Shown piece by piece: positions 7,756-17,009 of a DNA stretch of 64,000 nt (its first letter is position 1; each line of letters opens with the position of its first letter). Under the pieces are notes generated by a model. It ran no database searches. It was not told the origin of the DNA and saw only the letters and a list, made by a program, of their open reading frames with translations. A program made the position numbers and the translations under genes. Origin of the DNA: Streptomyces sp. CG1 (GTDB taxonomy: Bacteria > Actinomycetota > Actinomycetes > Streptomycetales > Streptomycetaceae); assembly GCF_041080625.1 (NCBI RefSeq), contig NZ_CP163518.1:8859501-8923500 (forward strand), read 5' to 3'.

Positions 7756-10403
7756 AGGTCGCGCAGTTCCTCGATGGCGGGGCGCCGGGCGCGGCGGATT
7801 CCGTTCAGGGCTGCGGCCAGTACGGCGATCAGGGCGGCCAGCGCGGTCAGGGCGAGGTAGCCGCCGGGCACCGCCAGGGCGGCAGGGGGCGGGTCGAAGA
7901 CTCCGGTGAGGACCTTGACCAGCATCTGGGACAGGGCCCAGCCGATCAGCGCGCCTCCGGCGAGACCGGTGACGGCCAGGAGGAGGGCTTCGGCGAGGAC
8001 CATGCCGCGCAGCTGGCGGGTGCGGGCGCCAAGGACGGTGGCGATGGCGAAGGTGCGGCGGCGTTCGGCGAGTCCGAGGGCGAGGAGAAGGCCGCCGGCG
8101 CCGGCCGCGAGCAGGACGGCGAAGGCCAGCTCGATGCGGGTGAGGCCGGCCAGGTCGACGGAGGTCAGGCTGGTACCGACGGTGCCACGGGTCTGGGTGA
8201 GGTCGGTGACCGTGGCAGTGGTGCCGAGCCCGGCCCGCAGTTGTGCGGCGGTCTGCTGCTGGTGGGTGCCGCCGGTGTCGAGGAGGAAGGCGCCCACCGC
8301 GTCGCTGCCGGTCGCCTGCGTGATGTAGGAGGCATTGGCGACGAAGAAGCTGTCCTTGGGGGCGGTGGGAAACTCCTTGACGATGCCGGCGTAGTGGAAG
8401 GGGACCGTGCGCAGGGCCTTGGTGCGGGCGTCCTGGATGCGCAGGTTGACGGTGTCGCCGGGGGAGAGCTGGAAGTCGTTGACGGTCTCGGCGCTGACCA
8501 GCAGGTTGTCGGGCCGCTCGGCGAGGCGGCGCATCAGCTGCCCGGTGGTGCCGCCTGCGAAGTAGGCGTCCTGGAGGGACGTTGCCTGCGCGATGGTGCC
8601 GGGGCGGACGCCGTAGAGATCCTGGAGGTCGGAGCCGACGTAGGCGAAGCGGTGCTGGACGGGTTCGACGTGCCGTACGCCTGAGACCTTCAGCGTGTTC
8701 GCGGCGCTGGGCGGGACGTAGGCGCCGGGGGGTTCCGTGACGGTGACATCGGCGCCGTTGGTCAGCCGGGCGTCCACCTCGGCCTGCTGTTTGTAGGTGG
8801 CGTTGAAGACGGCCGTGGAGACCGCGAAGGACACGGCGAGGGCGAGCAGCACCACGGAGCGGGCGAGCGGGCGGCGGCGCCGGGCGAGCGTGGCGGCGGT
8901 GGTGCCGGCGAGGTTCGCGGTCAGCGGCCGGGCCAGCCGGGCGAGGACCGGGCGGCCGTGGGCGAGGGCCAGCAGGGTCAGACGCCACAGGAGCAGGGCG
9001 GCGCCGATCCACAGCAGTGCGGGGCCGAGGAAGGCCCAGTACGACACGGAGATGCTGGGCACGCCTTCCGGGGCGAGGACCAGGGCGTACTGGTTGCCGG
9101 AGGAGGCGCGGAAGACCAGCCAGGAGCCGATCAGCAGAGCGAAGTCCAGGCCGTAGCGCGCCCACCAGGGGGTGCGGGCGCCGGATGCGCCGGATTCCTT
9201 GCGGGTCTCGGCGACGGTCACCGTGTGCAGGTCGCGCAGCGCGGGGACGAGGACGGCGCCGGTGGCCACGGCGGCGCCGAGTACGAAGGCGATGCCGTAC
9301 CAGACCGTCCATGTGCCGGTGCTCGTCTCGAAGGTTGCGGTGCCGAAGGCGAGGCGCCCGGTCAGCGCGGCGATGCCCAGTCCGGCCAGGCCGCCGAGCA
9401 GGCCGATCAGCGCCGCTTCCAGTCCGGCGAGGCGGGTGATCTGGCCGGGGCGCAGACCGCGCAGCCGCAGCAGCCCCTGCTCCTGGCGGCGCCGTTCACC
9501 CCCGGCGGAGGCGACCGCGACGGTCAGCGCGGCGGCCAGGACCGCGCCGGGGACACCGAGGAAGAGGAAGAGGATCTGGGCGTAGAGGGCGTCCTGGCGG
9601 GCGGAGTCGAGGGCGGCGCCGACGTTGTTTCCGACCAGCGCGGTGCCGGCGGAGCGAGCCTCCAGGTTGTGAGCCGCGCGGGTGACGGAGGTGAAGGCGG
9701 CGGCCGGGTCGGCGGGCAGGCGCGCGGTGTCGCGGGTGACGTGGATCTGGGTGGTCGTACCGGTGGAGCCGTGGGTGAGCGCGGCGAATCGGACGGCGGG
9801 CAGCAGAACGACGTTGTCCGGCGGCGCGGTCGGTTGGGACTGGCTGGGAGCGCCGACCGTCTGGAAGAGGGAGTCGGCCTGGGGCAGGTCGACCACGCCG
9901 TCCACCTTCACCTGACGCACTCCGACGCCTGGCAGCTGGACGCTGATCGTGTCGCCGGGGGCTGCGTGCAGGTTGGAGGCGGTCTGCTGGGCCAGCAGGA
10001 CACCGGTGGAGGCGCCGGACAGGGTGCGGATCGCGTCGGGGAACAGGCTGCGGTAGCCGTCGGGCAGACCGAGCGCCATGCCGGGGCCGGTGGTCTGGGT
10101 ACTGCCCTGCACGCGGGCGGTGAAGCCAGTGGTGCGGGCGTAGCCGACGGGAAGGGCGGCCCGGGTACCGGGCGCCTTCCGTACCAGCGAGAGTACTGAG
10201 CCGGAGTCGGCGCCGGGCTGGACCTGGACCTGCCAGTCGACGGCGACCGAGCGCAGGGCGCGCTGGGTCATGGTCGCTTTCGACGCGGTGAGGAAGGAGC
10301 CGAGCGCGGCGACGAGGGCGACCGCGAGCGCGATCCCGGTCAGGGCGGCGAGCAGGCGACCGGTGCGGTGGCGGGCCAGGCCGCGGGCCCAGGCGGTGAT
10401 CAC
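7752..10403 (-). CDS. FtsX/MacB-like ABC exporter permease (large, duplicated)
   Basis: 883 residues from a GTG at 10403 with GAGGAGG four bases upstream, overlapping the ATPase stop. One N-terminal membrane helix (LLAALTGIALAVALVAALGSFL) is followed by a long extracytoplasmic domain of about 230 residues. A three-helix FtsX block follows, then a second helix and outer domain, and a second FtsX block near the C-terminus (LAFAVLLAAGAGGLLLALGLAERRR). This two-fold layout is typical of actinobacterial MacB/BceB-like permeases that move lipids, lipoproteins or antimicrobial peptides mechanically rather than through a pore. It works with the ATPases at 10400-11062 and/or 11049-11762. Confidence 0.9.
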   Translation of the reverse strand: MITAWARGLARHRTGRLLAALTGIALAVALVAALGSFLTASKATMTQRALRSVAVDWQVQVQPGADSGSVLSLVRKAPGTRAALPVGYARTTGFTARVQGSTQTTGPGMALGLPDGYRSLFPDAIRTLSGASTGVLLAQQTASNLHAAPGDTISVQLPGVGVRQVKVDGVVDLPQADSLFQTVGAPSQSQPTAPPDNVVLLPAVRFAALTHGSTGTTTQIHVTRDTARLPADPAAAFTSVTRAAHNLEARSAGTALVGNNVGAALDSARQDALYAQILFLFLGVPGAVLAAALTVAVASAGGERRRQEQGLLRLRGLRPGQITRLAGLEAALIGLLGGLAGLGIAALTGRLAFGTATFETSTGTWTVWYGIAFVLGAAVATGAVLVPALRDLHTVTVAETRKESGASGARTPWWARYGLDFALLIGSWLVFRASSGNQYALVLAPEGVPSISVSYWAFLGPALLWIGAALLLWRLTLLALAHGRPVLARLARPLTANLAGTTAATLARRRRPLARSVVLLALAVSFAVSTAVFNATYKQQAEVDARLTNGADVTVTEPPGAYVPPSAANTLKVSGVRHVEPVQHRFAYVGSDLQDLYGVRPGTIAQATSLQDAYFAGGTTGQLMRRLAERPDNLLVSAETVNDFQLSPGDTVNLRIQDARTKALRTVPFHYAGIVKEFPTAPKDSFFVANASYITQATGSDAVGAFLLDTGGTHQQQTAAQLRAGLGTTATVTDLTQTRGTVGTSLTSVDLAGLTRIELAFAVLLAAGAGGLLLALGLAERRRTFAIATVLGARTRQLRGMVLAEALLLAVTGLAGGALIGWALSQMLVKVLTGVFDPPPAALAVPGGYLALTALAALIAVLAAALNGIRRARRPAIEELRDL

Positions 10404-11062
10404 AGAACCTCCTCGGGTGCGAGCAGCCGCCCGTCGCGCATGGTGCGCCGGATGGTCAGGCGTGCGGCGATGGCGGGGTCGTGGGTGGTGACGACGAGGG
10501 CCGCGCCGGTGTGGTCGGCGGCTGTGAGCAGGGTGTCCAGTACCCGGGCGCCGGTGGCGTGGTCGAGGCGGCCGGTCGGTTCGTCGGCGAGGATCAGGCG
10601 CGGGGCCTGGGCCAGGACGCGGGCGGCGGCCACGCGCTGGGCCTGGCCGCCGGAGATCTCCTCGGGCAGCCGGTCGGCGAGGTCGGCCGCGTCCACCAGG
10701 GCGAGCGCGGCGAGCGCGGCTTCACGGGCCTCGGGTTCAGGGCGGTCGGCGAGGATCAGGGGCAGGGCAGCGTTCTCGGCGACGCTGAGGGCGGGGATCA
10801 GGCTGTCGCCCTGGAAGACAAGCCCGATCCCGTACGGCCCGAGGGACTCGGCCCGGATGACGGTGCCGCTGGTGGGCTGTTCAAGCCCCGCCAGCAGGTG
10901 CAGCAGCGAACTCTTCCCCGACCCGGACGGGCCGACGACGGCCAGCCGGTCACCGGACCCGATCTCCAGGTTGGCTCCGTGCACGGCCACGACCGCCTGT
11001 GGTCCCTGGCCGAAGGTGAGGGCCGCTTCCCGGCAGACGACGAGTGGCTCATCCGGTGACAT
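10400..11062 (-). CDS. ABC transporter ATP-binding protein (LolD/MacB type) 1
   Basis: 220 residues. Walker A VGPSGSGKSSLLHLL, Q-loop in LVFQGDSL, signature EISGGQAQRVAAARVL, Walker B LILADEPTGRLD and the switch His in VVTTHDPA are all intact. It overlaps the following permease by four bases and the preceding ATPase by 14 bases, so the genes are translated together. It lacks fused domains, as expected for ATPases of FtsX-type exporters. Confidence 0.95.
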   Translation of the reverse strand: MSPDEPLVVCREAALTFGQGPQAVVAVHGANLEIGSGDRLAVVGPSGSGKSSLLHLLAGLEQPTSGTVIRAESLGPYGIGLVFQGDSLIPALSVAENAALPLILADRPEPEAREAALAALALVDAADLADRLPEEISGGQAQRVAAARVLAQAPRLILADEPTGRLDHATGARVLDTLLTAADHTGAALVVTTHDPAIAARLTIRRTMRDGRLLAPEEVL

Positions 11063-11762
11063 CGGGGGCCTCCTGCCGCTCCGGCTCCGCTGAGGCGCCG
11101 ACTGTTCTTCCGTCCTCCAGGCCGATGACCCGGTCGGCGACGCGAACAGCGGCCGCGCTGTGGGTGACGATCAGCACGGCGCAGCCCTGGGCGGCCCGGT
11201 CGTGCAGCAGTGTGAGGACGACCTGTTCCGTCTCGCCGTCCAGTTCGCCGGTCGGTTCGTCGGCCAGCAGGATGTCGGGGGAGTTGGCGAGTGCGACGGC
11301 CAGGCCGGCGCGGGCCAGTTCGCCGCCGGACAGCTGCCGGGGCAGGGCATGGCCCCGCCCGGCGAGTTCCACCTGGCCGAGCAGCTCCCGCGCGGAGACG
11401 GCGGGCCTGCCCGCGGCCGCCCGCTGGGCCAGGCGGATGTTGTCGCGGACGCTCAGGTGGGGCAGCAGGTTCTGGGTCTGGAGCAGCACCCCGATGTGGC
11501 GGGCCCGCAGCCGGGCCCGTTCGGTCTCCGGCCGGTGGCTGATCCGTACGCCGCGCACGCGCACCTCGCCGCCGGAGGGTTCGTCGAGCCCGGCCAGGCA
11601 GGCCAGCAGGGTCGACTTGCCCGAGCCGGACGGCCCGACCACCGCGACCGTCTCGCCGCGCCGCACCCGCAGGGACACCCCGCGCAGGGCGAGCGTCTCC
11701 TCCTCGCCGGCCCGGTAGAAGAGGTACAGCTCACGGGCGGCGAGGACCGTGTCGTCCGCCAT
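11049..11762 (-). CDS. ABC transporter ATP-binding protein (LolD/MacB type) 2
   Basis: 237 residues from ATG 11762; a GTG at 11771 overlapping the upstream stop is an alternative. Walker A is VGPSGSGKSTLLACLAG. The signature is QLSGGELARAGLAVAL, with A-R-A in place of the usual Q-R-V. Walker B is ILLADEPTGELD and the H-loop is IVTHS. Two different ATPases with one permease of two FtsX halves suggests a heterodimeric motor, though each could also form its own homodimer. Confidence 0.93.
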   Translation of the reverse strand: MADDTVLAARELYLFYRAGEEETLALRGVSLRVRRGETVAVVGPSGSGKSTLLACLAGLDEPSGGEVRVRGVRISHRPETERARLRARHIGVLLQTQNLLPHLSVRDNIRLAQRAAAGRPAVSARELLGQVELAGRGHALPRQLSGGELARAGLAVALANSPDILLADEPTGELDGETEQVVLTLLHDRAAQGCAVLIVTHSAAAVRVADRVIGLEDGRTVGASAEPERQEAPDVTG

Positions 11763-11767
11763 GGTGG

Positions 11768-12400
11768 TCACCGCCAGGCGAAGGAGTCGCTGATGATGCG
11801 CCAGGGGTCGACGTTGTCGGCGTTGACCGGGCCGGACAGCGTCAGGTCCACCTCGTGACCGGAGCGATAGAAGGCGTACCGCTCGAAGGCGTCCCGCACC
11901 ACCTTTCCGGTGACCGGATCCTTGGGCGAGTCGCCCTGGTAGGTCAGCAGGACGACGCGGCCGGCATGCCGGTTCACCTCGGACACCTTGGGCGCGGCGA
12001 ACTTCGGGACTTGTCCACGCAGCTGTGGGACGACGGTGTTCGTCGCCTCGCCGACCGTGGGCGCGGTGGGCACGGAAGCCGTCTGGATCGTTACGGTGTT
12101 CAGTTTGTCCGTGAAGGCCGTCGTGCCGTCCCGCTGGGTCTGGGCCCACCCCTCGGGGACCTTCACGGTGAAACCGGTTCCGTCGAAGGGGACGTACACC
12201 TGGTTGTCTGGGATGTCACCGGGCGGGTTGGACTCGGTGGGCGCCGCGTTGTTAGGCGTGCCTGGGGCCGACGAGGACGACGGCGAGCTTGGGGCGGGAG
12301 GGCTCTTGGAAGCCGACGAGCCGGATCCCGAACAGCCCGCCGTCACCGCCGCGACGAGCGCCAGCCCCACGCATGCGGACGTCCGTACGTGTGCTGCCAT
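11768..12400 (-). CDS. Lipoprotein encoded with the FtsX exporter
   Basis: 210 residues. The start is ATG 12400 with GGAGGG nine bases upstream; the GTG at 12406 is too close to that site. The signal peptide ends in a lipobox (VTAGC), followed by a Ser/Pro linker of about 35 residues. The globular part begins YVPFDGTGFTVKVPEGW and carries repeated hydrophobic strands. It resembles small PsbP/LpqN-type substrate or signalling lipoproteins only loosely; I do not recognise the family with certainty. As first gene of the exporter operon it may be its accessory factor or its cargo, or present a ligand to the divergent sensor kinase. Confidence 0.8.
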   Translation of the reverse strand: MAAHVRTSACVGLALVAAVTAGCSGSGSSASKSPPAPSSPSSSSAPGTPNNAAPTESNPPGDIPDNQVYVPFDGTGFTVKVPEGWAQTQRDGTTAFTDKLNTVTIQTASVPTAPTVGEATNTVVPQLRGQVPKFAAPKVSEVNRHAGRVVLLTYQGDSPKDPVTGKVVRDAFERYAFYRSGHEVDLTLSGPVNADNVDPWRIISDSFAWR

Positions 12401-12556
12401 GTCCACTGCCCTCCAAAGGGAAGCCCTCGGACCGGACGGTCGTACCGTCGACGCTAGGGGCGGGCCGGTTAACGCCCTGCTCGGCGAGGGTTAGACGACG
12501 GCAAAACGTTGCGGCGTGCGTGGTCGCGGCTGCCGACTGGGCCGCATGATGAAGGC

Positions 12557-13873
12557 ATGAGACAGCGCGTGGTGCGAGTCGCCGTCGTCGCCGCTCTGGT
12601 CGCCCTCGTCCTCCTCGCAGTCCCCCTGGCCCTGGCCATCCGCTCCTCGCTCTACGCCGACCAGCGCGACACCCTGGAACGGGCCGCCCTCGCGGGCGCC
12701 GTGCGCGTGAGCCCGGACTACACGACCGGCGACCCCGTCGAACTGCCCGCGCCCCCGGCGGGCGGACACCTCGGTCTGTACGACGCGCGGGCACGACTGC
12801 ACACGGGCGGCGGCCCCGCGACCGGCGACGCCCCCGTCCAAACGGCCCTCTCCGGCGAGGCCGTCCGGACCCGGTCGGGCGGCGACCTGGTCGTCGCCGT
12901 ACCCGTCTCGCACGCCGAACGGGTGATCGGTGTCGTACGGGCGTCTTCCCCGGTCGCCGCCGTGCGCGACCAGGTCTTCCTGACGTGGGCGGCTCTCCTG
13001 GGCGTGGCCGTGGTCGCGCTGGCTATCGCCGTCCTCGTCGCCCGCCGTCAGGCACGGGCCCTGGCCGCGCCGTTGGAGGACCTCTCCCGGCACTGCCGGG
13101 CCGTCACTGAAGGCGACCTCAGTGCCCGGGCGGCCCCCAGCAGCATCGCCGAGATCGACCAGGTCGCCCGCACCCACAACGAGATGCTGCACAGCCTGTC
13201 CGAACTCCTGCGTCAAGAACGGGACTTCGCGGTCAACGCCTCCCATCAGCTGCGCACGCCCCTGGCCGGCCTTCAGCTGACGCTGGAGTCCGGCCTGGAG
13301 CAGCATGACGAGGCCCGGCTGCGCCCCGTTCTCGCCGAGGCCCTCGCCATCACCCGCCGGCTGCACGACACGGTGGAGGAGGTCCTGCGCCTGTCCACGT
13401 CCCGGGTGACCCTCAGGCGCAGGGCGGCCGACCGGCCCCTGGGCCAGGTGCTGCGGGCCGCGGAGGAACGCTGGCACGGCCCGTTCGCCCAGGCCGGCCG
13501 ACGCTTCGCGTGTCTCGCTCGGGACGTACCGGACGACGTCCCTGTGCCCGGCGGACCGGTCACGGAGATCCTCGACATCCTGCTGGACAACGCCCGCGTC
13601 CACGGCCGCGGCACGGTCCGCCTGGTCGTACGCGACCTCGACGACGCCCTCGCCTTCGATGTCACGGACGAGGGCGAGGTACGCGGCCCGGCGACTCGGT
13701 TGTTCGACCGCGGCCACAGCGACGGCGGGCAGGGAACGGGCATCGGCCTCGCCCTCGCCCACGATCTGGCGATCGCCCTGGGCGGCCGGCTCTCCCTGAC
13801 CGGCAGCGCTCCGACCACCTTCACCCTGCTCGTCCCGGTCCACTCCGAGGGAGCGTCGCACGGAGCGGGGTGA
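12557..13873 (+). CDS. Sensor histidine kinase, divergent from the exporter operon
   Basis: 438 residues. Helix one is at residues 5-29 and helix two at about 150-170, with an outer sensor region of some 120 residues between, then HAMP. The phospho-acceptor is in NASHQLRTPLAG (H box). The N box LLDNARVHG and G box GQGTGIGLALAHDL are intact. The N box lacks the usual A-x-K/R run, common in this actinobacterial subgroup. The start is ATG 12557; the ribosome site is weak. It faces the lipoprotein-ABC-regulator operon across 156 bases, and the likely partner regulator is at the far end of that operon. Confidence 0.9.
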   Translation: MRQRVVRVAVVAALVALVLLAVPLALAIRSSLYADQRDTLERAALAGAVRVSPDYTTGDPVELPAPPAGGHLGLYDARARLHTGGGPATGDAPVQTALSGEAVRTRSGGDLVVAVPVSHAERVIGVVRASSPVAAVRDQVFLTWAALLGVAVVALAIAVLVARRQARALAAPLEDLSRHCRAVTEGDLSARAAPSSIAEIDQVARTHNEMLHSLSELLRQERDFAVNASHQLRTPLAGLQLTLESGLEQHDEARLRPVLAEALAITRRLHDTVEEVLRLSTSRVTLRRRAADRPLGQVLRAAEERWHGPFAQAGRRFACLARDVPDDVPVPGGPVTEILDILLDNARVHGRGTVRLVVRDLDDALAFDVTDEGEVRGPATRLFDRGHSDGGQGTGIGLALAHDLAIALGGRLSLTGSAPTTFTLLVPVHSEGASHGAG

Positions 13874-14031
13874 GGAGCGGCAGCCCGCGATTCCGGTCAG
13901 CCCGGGGACGACGCGTACGCCGTGCGTCGTGCCCGGACCCGTACGAGCTGGTGCTATGACCGCATAGGTTGACCGGTTTGGTCAGGCTGCCGCGGCTAGA
14001 GGGCGTCCGCCCAGCGGATGCCCGTTTCGCT

Positions 14032-14079
14032 GCGGATGCGGATGCGGATGCGGATGCGGATGCGGATGCGGATGCGGAC
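14032..14079. repeat. GCGGAT hexanucleotide tandem repeat
   Basis: Seven perfect GCGGAT units (14032-14073) plus a degenerate eighth. In the three plus frames or their complements it would encode dipeptide repeats, so unit gain or loss would never shift a frame. Confidence 0.9.
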
Positions 14080-14233
14080 GCGCTCGCGTCGTCGGGCGGC
14101 GAGGACGTCGGGGTGGCGGGCCTTGGTGTTGCGCCGGCGCAGGCAGGCGTGCGGGGGCCGGGTCTGACTGTCACCGGCGCCTGCTTCTGGCGTATCCGCC
14201 ACCACCGCGATTGACCCGCCTGGGGCAACAGCG

Positions 14234-14270
14234 GGGCGGTCGAAGCCATTGACGCCGGCTTCGACCGCCC
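14234..14270. terminator. Strong bidirectional hairpin terminator
   Basis: A perfect 14-bp stem (14234-14247 with 14257-14270) and nine-base loop, between the convergent sensor kinase gene (ends 13873) and the membrane protein gene (ends 14428). Confidence 0.75.
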
Positions 14271-14427
14271 ACGGGAGTCCGCGGACATGCCCGGGCTGCC
14301 ACAGGCAGCCCCGGCCGCCTGCACTGTCCGCGGCTCGCCGGCGTGTATCGAGGCGGCGCGGTTCTCGGCGCAGCCCGCCACACTGAGCCCGTCGGCCGGG
14401 TGGGCCGGCCGGGTGCTGTGCGGTCTG

Positions 14428-15702
14428 TCAGCCCAGGTCCGCCAGGAGGGCGTTCAGTTCGCTCTCCTGCTGCGCCGGCGACATCGGCGGGTTCGGGTGA
14501 TCGATACCGAAGGTCTTGAGCACTTTGTCCATCTGGGCGTCGATGGAGGTCCAGCCGGTCTGGTCCAGCGGCTGCAGAGAGGCCTGGTCGGCATCCCACA
14601 GGTCACGCAGCGACTGGGCGGCCGCGTGGGCCCCGGCCGCGTCCCCCGCGCGGGCGTCCTTGAGCGAGGTGGATGCGAGGTTCCGCAGCGCGGCGACCTT
14701 CGCGGGCGGGAATTTCTTCACTGCCTGGCCGGGAGCCAGCTGGACGGCCGAGGTGGTGTCGGTCTCCGGCGCCGGGCCGACGTGCGGCTGACCGTGGGCC
14801 CAGAACAGCAGGGACGCGGTGGCGACGGCCAGCACTCCGAAGCCGGCGAGCGCGATGCGCTCCTTGCGCGGGTCGCTCGTGACCGGTGCGGCGTGGGTCG
14901 CCTGGTGGGTCTCGGTCACATCCGAGCGCGTCACCGTCAGGTAGACCACTGTCGCCAGGATCAGGGCGAGGAAGATCAGGCTGGTGGTGAACGTGCCCAG
15001 CGCGAGACCGGTCGGGTCACCCGGGTTCTGGGCGACCTTGGGGGAGGCGAGCCAGTCGCCGATGTTCGCGCCCAGCGGGCGGGTCAGGATGTAGGCGAGC
15101 CAGAAGGACAGCACCGGGTTCGCGCCGAACCTCCAGAGCGCCGTGATCGCCGCGATGAGGCCGAGCGGCAGCAGCACCGAGACGCCCGGGCTCCAGCCGG
15201 TCAGCTCCAGAGTCCAGTCGCCGGTCGCGGTGCCGAGCGCGAAGGTGACCAGGACGGTCAGCCAGTAGAACGACTCCCGCGAGAGCGTGGTGACCGAGTG
15301 GATCGACAGCGTGCGCTCACGCGCCCACCACACGCCGAAGACCACCGCGAGCAGCACCGAGAAGACCGCGGAACTGATCCACAGCGGCACGTTCAGCTGG
15401 TCGGTCAGGATGTCGGTGTACAAGGTGCCCGTGACGCTGACAACGACCACGGTCAGCCAGTAGGGGAACGGGACGTACCGCTTCAGCCGCAGCTGGACGG
15501 CCAGGACCACCACGAAAACCGCGGTGAAGATCCAGGCCGTGTTCACCAGGCCGACGCCCAGCTGGGTGTTGATCCAGTCGGCGAAGCTCTCACCGACGGT
15601 CGTGCACAGGACCTTGATCACCCAGAACCAGATGGTGACCTCGGGGACCTTGTTGAGCATGAGCCGCCCGCTGCGCGTGCGTGCTTCGGTTGTCGTTGTC
15701 AT
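14428..15702 (-). CDS. COG4705 membrane-anchored protein with C-terminal extension
   Basis: 424 residues. Residues 15-255 hold about eight hydrophobic helices with landmarks KVPEVTIWFWVIKVLCTT near the start, SRESFYWLTVL in the middle and SFWLAYILTRPLGANIGDWL near the end. All three recur in the paralogue at 20043-20879. The extra part (about residues 270-424) has one more helix and an outer region of helices rich in Ala and Lys. The function of this family is unknown to me. It sits 38 bases after a two-component kinase gene, in the order regulator-kinase-membrane protein, so it is probably controlled by, or senses with, that system. No good ribosome site is visible at 15702. Confidence 0.8.
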   Translation of the reverse strand: MTTTTEARTRSGRLMLNKVPEVTIWFWVIKVLCTTVGESFADWINTQLGVGLVNTAWIFTAVFVVVLAVQLRLKRYVPFPYWLTVVVVSVTGTLYTDILTDQLNVPLWISSAVFSVLLAVVFGVWWARERTLSIHSVTTLSRESFYWLTVLVTFALGTATGDWTLELTGWSPGVSVLLPLGLIAAITALWRFGANPVLSFWLAYILTRPLGANIGDWLASPKVAQNPGDPTGLALGTFTTSLIFLALILATVVYLTVTRSDVTETHQATHAAPVTSDPRKERIALAGFGVLAVATASLLFWAHGQPHVGPAPETDTTSAVQLAPGQAVKKFPPAKVAALRNLASTSLKDARAGDAAGAHAAAQSLRDLWDADQASLQPLDQTGWTSIDAQMDKVLKTFGIDHPNPPMSPAQQESELNALLADLG

Positions 15703-15740
15703 GCAGTGAGGTTTACGCGGCGAACCTGCACGTAACCTGA

Positions 15741-17009
15741 CTACGTGGTCGCACGGGCGGCCGGGAGCGTCACCTCGACGTGACCGCGGCCGTCCGCGAT
15801 CGCGCGGACCTCCACACCGGCCGAGGCGGCGATGCGCCGGACCACCGGGAGCCCCAGCCCGTACCCGCCGCCGCCGGTCACACCAGCTTCGAAGACCCGG
15901 TCGACCTGCGCGGGATCGAACCCGGGGCCGTCGTCCAGGACATCGACAACGATTGCCTCACCCTTGATGCGAGCGGTGATCCACACACGCGACCGCGCAT
16001 GCCGCAGGCCGTTCTCCAGGAGGGGCGACAGCAGCGACACGGCGACGTCGGCCGCCACGGCGACCTCGGCCTTCGCGGGGAAGGCGACCTCGACCGCGCG
16101 GCCGGCGATCGCCTGCCGCGCGGCGGAGCGCAGATCGCACCGGGTCCCCTCGTCTGTCCGTGCGCGCGCGGCGCGCAGAATCGTCGTGATCGCCGCATCG
16201 AGGCGGTCGACCTCGCTCAGCACCGCCTCCGGCGGCACCGGCTCGCCGGACAGCTGCGCCAGCTGCGCCTCCGCCCGCAGGACCGTGAGCGGTGTCCGCA
16301 GCTCGTGGGCGATCTCATCGGTGAGCCGGCGCTCGTCCGCCAGCGCGTTGTCGACGCGCTCCAGGAGGTGGTCCAGGGTCCGGCCCAGTTCCCCGAACTC
16401 GTCGTGGGGGACTCCGAGGTTGAAGCGGCGCCCGGGTTCGTGATGGCCCCAGTCGTCGGCGAGGGCGGCCATCTCGTGCACGACCCGCAGCGCGCGGCGC
16501 ACCACGAGGTGAGCGACACCGCCGGCGAGGAGGATCGTGAGGCCGCCCAGTATCAGCGACAAGGTCAGGCTGTGCTGCTCGGACGTCTCGTAGGGCGTGA
16601 GGTCCACCTGGACGATCACCATGACGTGGTGGCCGTCGATCGGGACCTTCCGTGCGTACAGGAGGTAGTTGCCGACGTCGGCGGTCTGCGATCGCCCTGA
16701 GTCTGCCAGCGCCTCGACGCGCTCGACCACGCTTGCCGGTACGTTCCCGTCGATCAGGCGGCCGTCGGCATACACCCAGGCGACCTCGTCCAGCGCCTCG
16801 CTGCTGTTCTCCGTCAGCACGACACGGCCGCCCACGGCGGTGACGTTCGCCGCGACCGCCTCGGCGCGGGTACGCGCCAGATCGCGCGCGTCGGCGTCCG
16901 TCACCCGGCTCAGCAGCACGTGCGAGACCACGACCAGAATCGCGACCACGGCGGTGGCGATCAGCACAGTGAGCGCGACGACCCGCTTGCGGAATCCCGT
17001 CACTGCCAT
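15741..17009 (-). CDS. Sensor histidine kinase
   Basis: 422 residues, ten-base overlap with the response regulator gene. Helices at about residues 10-35 and 155-175 flank an outer sensor domain of 115 residues (TENSSEALDEVAWVYADGRLIDG region). A HAMP segment follows. The H box is DEIAHELRTPLTVLRAE. The N box ENGLRHARSRV, the D box DVLDDGPGFDP and the glycines in GGYGLGLPVVRRIA are intact. The architecture is that of EnvZ/QseC-like kinases. The signal is unknown. Confidence 0.92.
   Translation of the reverse strand: MAVTGFRKRVVALTVLIATAVVAILVVVSHVLLSRVTDADARDLARTRAEAVAANVTAVGGRVVLTENSSEALDEVAWVYADGRLIDGNVPASVVERVEALADSGRSQTADVGNYLLYARKVPIDGHHVMVIVQVDLTPYETSEQHSLTLSLILGGLTILLAGGVAHLVVRRALRVVHEMAALADDWGHHEPGRRFNLGVPHDEFGELGRTLDHLLERVDNALADERRLTDEIAHELRTPLTVLRAEAQLAQLSGEPVPPEAVLSEVDRLDAAITTILRAARARTDEGTRCDLRSAARQAIAGRAVEVAFPAKAEVAVAADVAVSLLSPLLENGLRHARSRVWITARIKGEAIVVDVLDDGPGFDPAQVDRVFEAGVTGGGGYGLGLPVVRRIAASAGVEVRAIADGRGHVEVTLPAARATT

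Larger units (their letters stand above)
13874..14427. other. Intergenic region with a hexamer repeat and a terminator
   Basis: No gene accepted. Open frames cross the repeat (81 codons plus, 69 and 186 codons minus), but their peptides are simple Ala-Asp, Arg-Ile or Ser-Ala alternations with nothing recognisable around them. Confidence 0.45.

Noticed and set aside
6985..9312. 775-codon version of the response regulator
   Set aside because: The first 520 codons are an Arg/Pro-rich antiframe of the permease; the real start is the GTG overlapping the permease stop.
8958..10199. 413-codon plus-strand frame across the FtsX permease gene
   Set aside because: Antisense shadow of GC-rich codons: Gly/Asp/Glu/Gln-rich, no domain. 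The minus-strand permease has full domain structure.
12491..13861. 456-codon minus-strand frame opposite the sensor kinase
   Set aside because: Shadow of the histidine kinase gene, whose H, N and G boxes are intact.
13821..14381. 186-codon minus-strand frame with Ser-Ala repeats
   Set aside because: Created by the hexamer repeat; no start signal or domain, and it overlaps the kinase stop.
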